A DNA stretch of 64,000 bases from Liolophura sinensis (taxonomy: Eukaryota; Mollusca; Polyplacophora; Chitonida; Chitonidae): positions 4,775,991 to 4,839,990 of the forward strand of contig NC_088297.1 in the NCBI RefSeq assembly GCF_032854445.1, given 5' to 3'. This document shows, one piece after another, positions 25,401 through 34,844 of this stretch. Each line of letters begins with the position of its first letter. The first letter of the stretch is position 1. The notes below the pieces were generated by a model. The model did no database searches. It was given only the letters and a program-made list of their open reading frames with translations, and had not been told where the DNA came from. The translations under genes and the position numbers were made by a program.

Positions 25401-28400
25401 GGCTCACACGTCTTCCTGTTCTATAAATGTGAAAAGGCGCACATGTGTAAACCAGTAAGCCAGTCACATCTATCTAAAGCCAACATACACTGTCGTTGTG
25501 GTAAATATCTATTTGACGACTAAGAGACTGTGTACACTTACTGGATGCCAGGTTACCCAAGGCAGACCAGGGCGTTAAGCTTCAGCTCTAAATAAACGTG
25601 CAGCCAATCATCTCTGTGCAGTCCGGTCGCTCAGATCTGGTTGCTTTGCAACCTAAATTTAGATTAACTGTCAATGTAAAACAGACTATGTTCACGCCCT
25701 GTGGTTTCTGCTGGTGGATTAGAACTAAGGCAGTCACCCAAACTCAAAAGGCACAGGTCAACGCTGAGGAAGAGGACGGGCTAACATCCCCGCGTTCACG
25801 TGCCGGCGCCACCTTACGGAGAAGGGAGACAATCGCGTATAAACTCTGGGTGTGTATAATAGATCAGTTATCTGGGCATCGGCTGCATACTTTGGCATGC
25901 TTTAAGATCAGGTAAGTAGCCCTAGCGCAATGTATGGTTCGTATATTGTAATATATACGATAAAGTAGAATTTCACCAATTGACGAAACAGATGATGACT
26001 CTGCATCAGTGAATGACCGACGTAATCACGCAATCTCGCAACCGCGCAATAAAACAGTCCGTTGGGGGAATAGTCTGCATAATTCAGCCGCTCAATCACT
26101 CAGCTAAACGTCATTAAACGTCAAAATAAAATTTAAATTATCCAGCTCGTTGCACGACCATTTACAGAATATCGGACTGGAGCCGTTCACAAATCTACGA
26201 GGGCAGCATCACTTACAGTTCTGGATTACGCTCCACTGCTGTGTCCGAAGGTGTTCTAAAACTAAAATCACTTACTCTATGTCTGCAGCTCGGAGTCATG
26301 TCCCACGAGATCGGCCACGCCCTTGGACTGTATCACGAACAATCTCGTCCTGACCGAGACCTATACATATCCATCAATTATGGCACCATCCGAGGGAACC
26401 CTTCCATTAACTTCGCCTCCAAGAACTGGCGATTCGTCAAGACCCTGGGGATCCCGTACGACTACTCGTCTGCCATGCACTACGGACCATTCGTAAGTAC
26501 ACATTTATCACTCCCGCCACAAATTTTTGTGTGTCTGTCAGTCTGTCTGTCACCAACTTCACCAGGAGCTACTTACGGATTTGTCTCAAATTCTGCGGAC
26601 ACATTGGTTTAGGCTACGGACCAATCCATTCGGTTTTACCGGTGATGAACATATTGCGCAATATTATGAATACCCTTTTTATAGTGGATAACGGTGTTCT
26701 TTACCTACATAAAATACACCCTTACTCTCTTGATTCAACACATCGAAAAAGGCAGACGGACCTTGCAATTCTTGCATGAGCAATTTTCTGGAGTAGAATA
26801 GATCACATAGCTGACGTAAGCAGTCGTTATCTTAGAAAAAGGCCATTTTTTGCAAATGTAATATATGTGTAAATTCTTCTCATGAAACAGGGGCCGATTT
26901 TGCAATGTTGATTTTGACTTATGTCAAAATATTACATTTTGTGGACTCTACGAGAATATCTAACAAGTGTCAAGATAAATGTATGACAAAACGATACCAT
27001 AAGCTACGCAACGTACTGGTGTTGTAAATTCGTCAAAATGTCAGAACTCGCTATGTTGAGCGGGCCTTTATCCTTGTTTATTTCACTTAAGACATGAACA
27101 TTCCTCACAAATGGTCTGGACACAGATTTGGAGAAACTGTGCATGAATTCAGCTGTTGTAATGTCTTACTTGAATTTTTATTTCTCAGGACTTCTCCAAG
27201 AATGGGAAGGCGACTATCAATCCGAAGGATCCCAGAATGCAGCAAGTGCTCGGTCAGCGAGAGTCCTTGTCTTTCCTTGATATCAAGATTATTAACGTAC
27301 TTTATTGTTCGGGTAAGTATACTGACAGTACTGGGGCTGTATTTATCCAGCAACTTAAGACTTAATTCATAAATTACTAGTGCTTAAATTCAGAATAGGA
27401 AAGAACTCAAATTGAGGTTGGTGCTTAGTTCAGCAGTAAAGAACCAGTGTACAAATTTTAAACTTTCTTGAGCAAAACATTTTATTTGTAGCTGTGTTTG
27501 AATTTTTGAATCATATCTTAAGACGTTTAATAAGTATGGCCTGTTTGCTAAAGAAGAGAGAGTTCGGTTGTCCATTGGTTAAAGGTGCTTGTCTTTCAGT
27601 CACACAACGTGGGGGTTCAAATCCAGCCTAGGTCAGGAAATTTATTGATTCACCTGCTCTCACTAATTCTCGTTGCTTGTTGGTCAACAATAAATGTTGT
27701 CTTGTGATCGTTGAAAATCACCTGTCTGATTATTATATATTTTGTGCGCATATATGTGTGGGGAAAGTTCGTCTTTAACTTACAAAAGATTGGTGGTTTA
27801 CCGGCCGGTTTCTTCCACCAAATTACTTACTGTCATCGTATATAAGTGAAACATTCCTATCAATGTTATCCCATCATGCAATCAAAATAGTTAATACATT
27901 GGGATCTGTGAAAAAATATCAATTAAAGGTATTTTTGCAAAAGTTTTCTCTCTTGCTTATACACAAAATTTCTTTCTCTCTAAGAAAATAGAGCTTCGAA
28001 AAAAATGCTTCTTCATGTGCCGTCGCAGTTTAGTTATGAAAATATTCTTCTTTGAATATGTATAATTTGTTCCGCCTCAGTCTCGCAGTTCTTGGAGGCC
28101 CACGTTGGTACATGCGCGAGATACAGCGAGTTTTTGTGCGTATGTTTCCACGGATGTAAAACGTAATATCATTTATTTATAAGAGTGCTGTTTAGTCCCA
28201 TACTCAAGAATTCTTCGCCTCTGTGATTGCAGTGGTTTTATTTATGGTTTAAACCACCGGTGTTTGGCAAATTGCTGACCAACTTTCTTTCCAATACATT
28301 CTAAGTACTTGGTGCCAGATCATTGATTAGGCGCGTGTTGTTGTGAATGCATGCGTCAACTAAACAGAAAGCATTGCTCACCATACAAGGACTGATTGTA

Positions 28401-31400
28401 CCGGAGTTGTGTGATTGCCTGGGTTGTTATGAGACGTATAGCACTGATCAAACTCACACAACATGCTGATTGTCCGCCGTAGCGGATACCAATTAAGAAC
28501 TGATGAGGTAGTTGTAATTTTCTTGAACATAATTATTTTTTCAGATAAATGCGGTGGAGACACTCTAGAATGGAGTCGCTGTAAAAATGGTGGATACAGG
28601 GATCCCAATAACTGTAATCAATGTAAATGCCCCCGAGGATTTGCGCCCCCTACTTGCGGAGGATTAGCTCGTGGAGTGAGAGGTAAGAGTTACTTCCCCT
28701 CTGATGGGGCGGTTATTTTATCGAAAGCAACAGTAAAATCACAAAGCTGTCATTGTAAGAGAAGGGAATGGAAGTTCTTTCTTCCTGTGTAAGTAGTTAC
28801 CGTTTAATTCGGAGTTGTAATCGCAAGTAAATATACTAAGACCCAAAAAACACACTAGATTAGTTACGTATCACATTCCCAATACACTAGATTAGGTAGA
28901 TATCACATTCCCATTCAATTGTGTGCGCGCATGCGAATTGAAACGTCCTATTCAATGGTTACAGAGAACATCAACAAATAAGTAGAATTTATCATAAATA
29001 CATTAATTAAAAATCTATAAATACAAAACAAGGGATAGTAATTAATTAATGTTCACTCCATTATTTTCTCTCTTTTGGGCTGTTTAAATGAAAGTATCAA
29101 CAAGAAATTAAGCCTTTTTTCAATCGATCGATCAGTAAATCAGTGTTCTAATTTTTGTTTTACTAGCAAACTGTGGCCGACAATACCTACAAGCTGGCAC
29201 TGAGGAAAGATCCTTGGTCTCCCCTGGTTACCCGAACGGTTACCCTGGTAACGCGGATTGTGCATGGCTGATCAGAGTAAGTCAACGAAAAACATTCTGA
29301 TCTCGCGAGAGTAAAACTACATACATGAACGATTATTTAAAGAAACAGATCACGTAAGTGTGAATATAACATCATTAGAAAAAATATTGAACATGATAAC
29401 TTGGAGTACATTGTATTTTTACTTGTTGATACATTTTTACAGAATTAAATGCAAAAGTGTGGACTGTAAGCTGGGAGATGTAAACTATATTGATAAGGTG
29501 TTGATTGACGTCTCACAATGTTTTCTATATCTTTATGCTGTGGTCTTTTTACATTTCCACTAATGCTTTAGATTTTTTGCGCTGGTTCTCACTTCATTTT
29601 CGCGTTTGAGGTTTAACCGTTATAGTAGGCATCTGTGTGCTTTATGTGAGCTACCAGATGCAGAACATCGCCGGCTTCCTCTCCGGTCGACAACAGCCTG
29701 CGGATAGCCGTTGGTTTCTCCTGAGCTCTGTCCGGTTACCTCTCAACACAATGCTTGCTCTCGTCGTATAAATGAAATATTCTTGAGTCCGACGTAAAAC
29801 ACCGTCAGATAAATAAATAAATAAATATAATACTTAATACACATGTTCTTTCAGGCTCCCTCTCATCACAGAATAAAGCTCCAGTTTAAGGGCACCTTTG
29901 TATTACAAGCCACCCGTCCCACGTGTCTGGCCTACGTTGAGGTTAGATATAAGGATGTGACACGAACAGGAGCCAGGTAAATAATTGCGCATTCTTCCAC
30001 AAGGGGGTATCCTCTCCGGCTCGCTGGCTCTTCGGGTCCAAGCTGGACTGAACATGGATCTCTTGTATTAGACGTATTATTATAGCCTTATAGTTTGCCT
30101 TCAGATCGCTATCCCATTGGCAAGATTGGACATTGGATATAGCTTGAGCCTTAATTACTTTAGGCGAGAAAAGTTTCACTTTGACTCCGGCTTAATTAAC
30201 ATTTTTCAAGTGTCATGTTAATGGTTCCATACTTCGTCTTACTCTAATCTTTATTAGGGTTCTAAAGTTCGGTGAAGACCGTTTATCTTCCTTCAATTTA
30301 GCAAACATATATCAACACAATATCATGTGCATATCCATACGTTAGACGTAGAAATGTTCCTCAGTAGCTGGCCAAATGCCTAAGGTTTCACCCGGGCACT
30401 GCGGTTTCCTCCACCCGTGAAAATGACCGTCATCGTGTGTATGTGAAAACAAAATCTATAGCGTAAAAAAACATGAAATATCAAATAAATAGCGTCAGTC
30501 AATTATCAATATCATACATGTATTACGATTCTAAACTGTTTCAGTGAAATATTGATAAAAAAAAACAAGTATTTATCAAACCGGTGCCATTATTACTCAG
30601 ACTGGAGTAATAATATCTGGTGTCTGAGGTGTGACTGGATTTGGTGTCATGTTTGGTGTCTGACATGGGTGTTACAGCGACAGCATTAATACGAAATCTA
30701 TGTATCGGTATTAAAATCTGTTTTACTACGTGGCATACCGAGTGTTTTTATGATATTTATCGTGCGTTTTTGGAGGAAAATATGTATGATAGGACCTGTT
30801 CCAAGTACACTGTATAGACAATTTACACCACAACTACAATATGCTCTACCGTTTCTTCATCTCAGATATTGCTGGTACAGGGCCCCAGAAGACATCTTCA
30901 TTTCTCACGGAGTCGAGACTCTAGTGCTGCTGCATACAAAGCTAAAGGGTTTCAGGGGCTTCAATCTCACCTATGTCGCAGGTAAAATGTCTAAAAAAAA
31001 GTTTCATTTCTTTTTTTTTTTTTTTCTTGTGACCTTTTTTGTACGTAATCGCTCTGTTAAGGGGATAACATGGGCGAGTTATCTCCCATGCTCGAACTTC
31101 TTGTGAAAGACTACTTGTTGCGTAGCATCAGTTGTTGAAAACACTAATTGTAAACACTAATTGCTGCAAGCACCAATTGTTACCAATATCAGCTGTTGCA
31201 AACACTAATTTGGTTTGAAACACAAACATTATCCGGTTGGTTGATAATTCAAAGAAAATAATTCTTTAAAATTGTGACAGATTCCACAATGCTCTTATTA
31301 TTTTACTTGTTCATAATTTTTCTACTGAATATTTAAGTAGAATATTAAGTATTAAGTAGAAGTATTAAGTATTAAGTATAATATACAGGCAGCGCCGTTA

Positions 31401-34400
31401 TACACATGAATGTGTGGGTGTACCTTACAAGAGCGACGAACACATGGATATAGCACAGCAAAACTTAAAAGAGTACAAAATGTAACAAAGTAAGCACAAA
31501 AAGTGTCAATAGGCCATTTCAAATGAGAATTTAAAAAGCGATTTATTCTTCGTGGAATACAAAGATAGACAGATAATGCTAAATATCACTTAAAAACATT
31601 TTTTTCTGAAATATTTGCATTTTTAAATGGAGCACCGTAATCATGTAACTACATTTTTAAAAAGTTAACAACATTTAAAACGCATGCTCTTATCCAATAC
31701 ACTCCCCGTTATCAGGAAACAAGAAGTATGCTATCCTCAACAGCAACAACAACAACGCTTGCCCGCAGCAGAGCCTTAATAAAGTATGCATTAGAGCAAT
31801 TAAGTACAATTATCAATCGCAATACGGATAAAAAGCACTAAATATTTAATTATTTATGTATCAAGCTCAAATGAGCTTTCTTCCCGCCTACCTTAATTCT
31901 TTTAATTTTTAAAACGGATATGAGTAGTTCTGAAAGAATTACATTTTTCTCCCAGTTTGGAAAATAAAGATATGAATATGTTGTTCATTAGATGGACTAA
32001 CCATGTGGAAAAAAGAAGCTAAATATTCTTACTGCAGTTGCATGTGTACTGGCTAAAATGAGCAGACCTGGTGGCCAAAAATAGGAAACATTATATAATG
32101 TCAAATAGGAGACATTATATAATGTCAAATAGGAAACATTATATAATGTCAAATAGGATACATTATATAATGTTAAATGTGTATATCATTTGAGTACATT
32201 TTGTTTGCGTTTCAAACTATGTATGTATAGTTCTAACCCAGATATCATTGTAAACACTGTTGAGGTATAGCTCATATAATGCAAAATCTCAACGTGAATT
32301 TAATTCAAAATGATGGAACTAACATGTGAACACGAATCTATCCGATAACCTACAAATCTCGCTCTAAAGCGTGATTTCGCCTTAAGAAGGGCGAAGGTCG
32401 ACTTGCGATCGTAAGCAACTGGGTACAACTCGACACAGTCGACCTACGCGTAGCGCTTATGTCGAAAAGTTTGACAAAAACCTTACGATCGTCAGCAACT
32501 GGCGGCGTCTGATCAGATTCAGTCTCGCCGCGTGTATGTCGACTACGACTGGCGGTAACTGTGAGCAAATACTTAGCAACGTGACTGTCATGTGACCTGT
32601 TCATGAGGGCGGAATCCTTGTACATGATGCGTGGATGTAATTGATATAATGTCTAATATACCTTTAGGTTCATTTTCCTTCCGAAAATTTTCTTGCCCTT
32701 TTATTCGAACTTTTCCCTTTATTCCCCCATTCGGTGAAAGGTAATTATAGCCCTCTCCCTCGCTACACACCCCATGTACATAATATGCTTTGTCTGTGCC
32801 TTGCAAGAGTTGTGGTACAAGTACGAGCTAAGCCTCCAGATATCCATGAACTTATTTTCCGCCTCATCGGTCCATTCAGTGGTCGCCATTTCATAGTACA
32901 TGTGACGCGTCACTGGGAGCAACTGTGGCCAACGACGCAAAGAACGCGTAGATGAATTGACCTGGGTACAACTGGATGCTTCGATTCGCAGAAAAGTAGA
33001 ACATATTCAGCTCTGAGCAACTGCTGAGCCAATCGGTGATGCCAAGCGTGCGCAGATCGACCAAAACCAGCGTCTGATCGTATTGTTCCCACTTGCTTCC
33101 AGTTGTTCCTAGACGAACTGCCAATCAACGCTCAGCTTTACATGACTGATACGCCCTCTTGTTGTTAATTGTGTTGGCGATTAAAAATAATCATATCAAA
33201 TGTCCTGACAATGGTACGTGTGGACATAATGGTTAAACCAATGTCCTCTGTTTGGATTGTTTCAGAGAAATGCGGAGGTTGTGCCCGTGACGCTGGCGCG
33301 AGAGAACCAGTGTGTTTCAGATCTGAAAAATACGACTGTTCGGTTGAAGTTAACGCCATATGTGATCGAAGACTGTGCAAAAAGTGAGGCATTAAAGCAA
33401 CCCACAGAACAAAATTAACGTTTATGAGATTGAAATTGAGATAGTACGTACAAGATGGAATACAAAATACAGAGAGTGAAATGTTGCCAAGGTGACATTT
33501 TGAAGCAAGAAATCTAAAACATGTGACAATCAAATTCAAGATAAATACAGCACTTTGAGTAATTCTATTTATTTATTTATTTAGTTAGTTATTTGATTGG
33601 TGTTTTACGCCGTACTCAAGAATATTTCACTTATACGACGGCGGCCAGCGTTATGGTGAGAGGAAACTGGACAGAGAGGAAACCCACGACCATCCGCAGG
33701 TTGCAGACAGGCCTTCCCACGTATAGCCGGAGAGAAAGCCAACATGAGCTGGGCTGGAACTCACAGCGACCGCATTGGTAAGAGGCTCCTGGGTCAATAC
33801 GCTGCGCTAGAGCACCAACCAACTGAGCCACGCTGTCGTCACTGCTGGGCTTCTCTGTCTTGTACCCTTTCATATTGGTATGATATTTTTCTCATCATTT
33901 GTAATCTCGTTTTATTTTACGTGAAATAGGCAGAGAAAGAACACCTGTATTAGAGAGTCGTCGTACTGCTGTCCGGGGTTACCAGAAAAGTGGAGACGTT
34001 TGTATAAGTAAGTATTCCAACAAAAAACGTTATGAATGTGCCGATTTTATCTGCCCCTCTCTCTGTCAGCAACTTTATGCCGATTTTATCTGTCCCTCTC
34101 TCTGTCAGCAACGTTATGCCGATTTTATCTGCCCTCTCTCTGTCAGCAACTTTATGCCGATTTTATCTGTCCCTCTCTCTGTCAGCAACTTTATGGGAAC
34201 GTTACGCACGGATTTTGATGAAAGGTTTGTGCTGATGTTGGAGCCATCCGGTCATAGTTCCGGATACCTACATTTGTGAACGATCCTTTACCATTGAGAG
34301 ATAAGACAAATGCACAGTATTGTATGCTCCTTTGTCTGTTAATTGTCATTAAGTGATGTATGTATGGAGCGGAGGGTTATACTGTATGATCGTCGATTGC

Positions 34401-34812
34401 CTTCTACAACAGGAATTTGCTGGTGGACTAAGTATTCATAAAGCCTTGACCCTTTGCATTGTTTTCATGTTACTGCGATTACAACACAGCATTTGAGTAT
34501 TTCTATACCAGCGATAAACTGCAATTTAATCTGGAAACCATCTGTAGGCTTCTAATTCAAATACTTCTTGATCGTTTTAAAGTGGGTTGACCTCTGGCTG
34601 GCAACAGTCGATGTTGTATTAGAATTGTTGTTTGATTATGTCAAAATCAAATAAAGTCGAACAATTCTAATACACTGCACTAATATAAAACACAATGCCA
34701 ATATAATCTTTTCTATAATTCAGCCATTCTTCTGTGCTTTTAGGAACATCGCAAAATAATCCAGTAGCTTTAAGGATAAGACCACCAGTCACCGTTCCGA
34801 CGACAACAAGAG

Positions 34813-34844
<32 letters not shown>

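Noticed and set aside
25598-25915. 105-codon frame in intron 5
   Set aside because: No motif, no splice-compatible ends in phase with neighbouring exons.
27577-27625. Functional tRNA gene
   Set aside because: A and B boxes are present, but acceptor and anticodon stems cannot be formed convincingly; a SINE head fits better.
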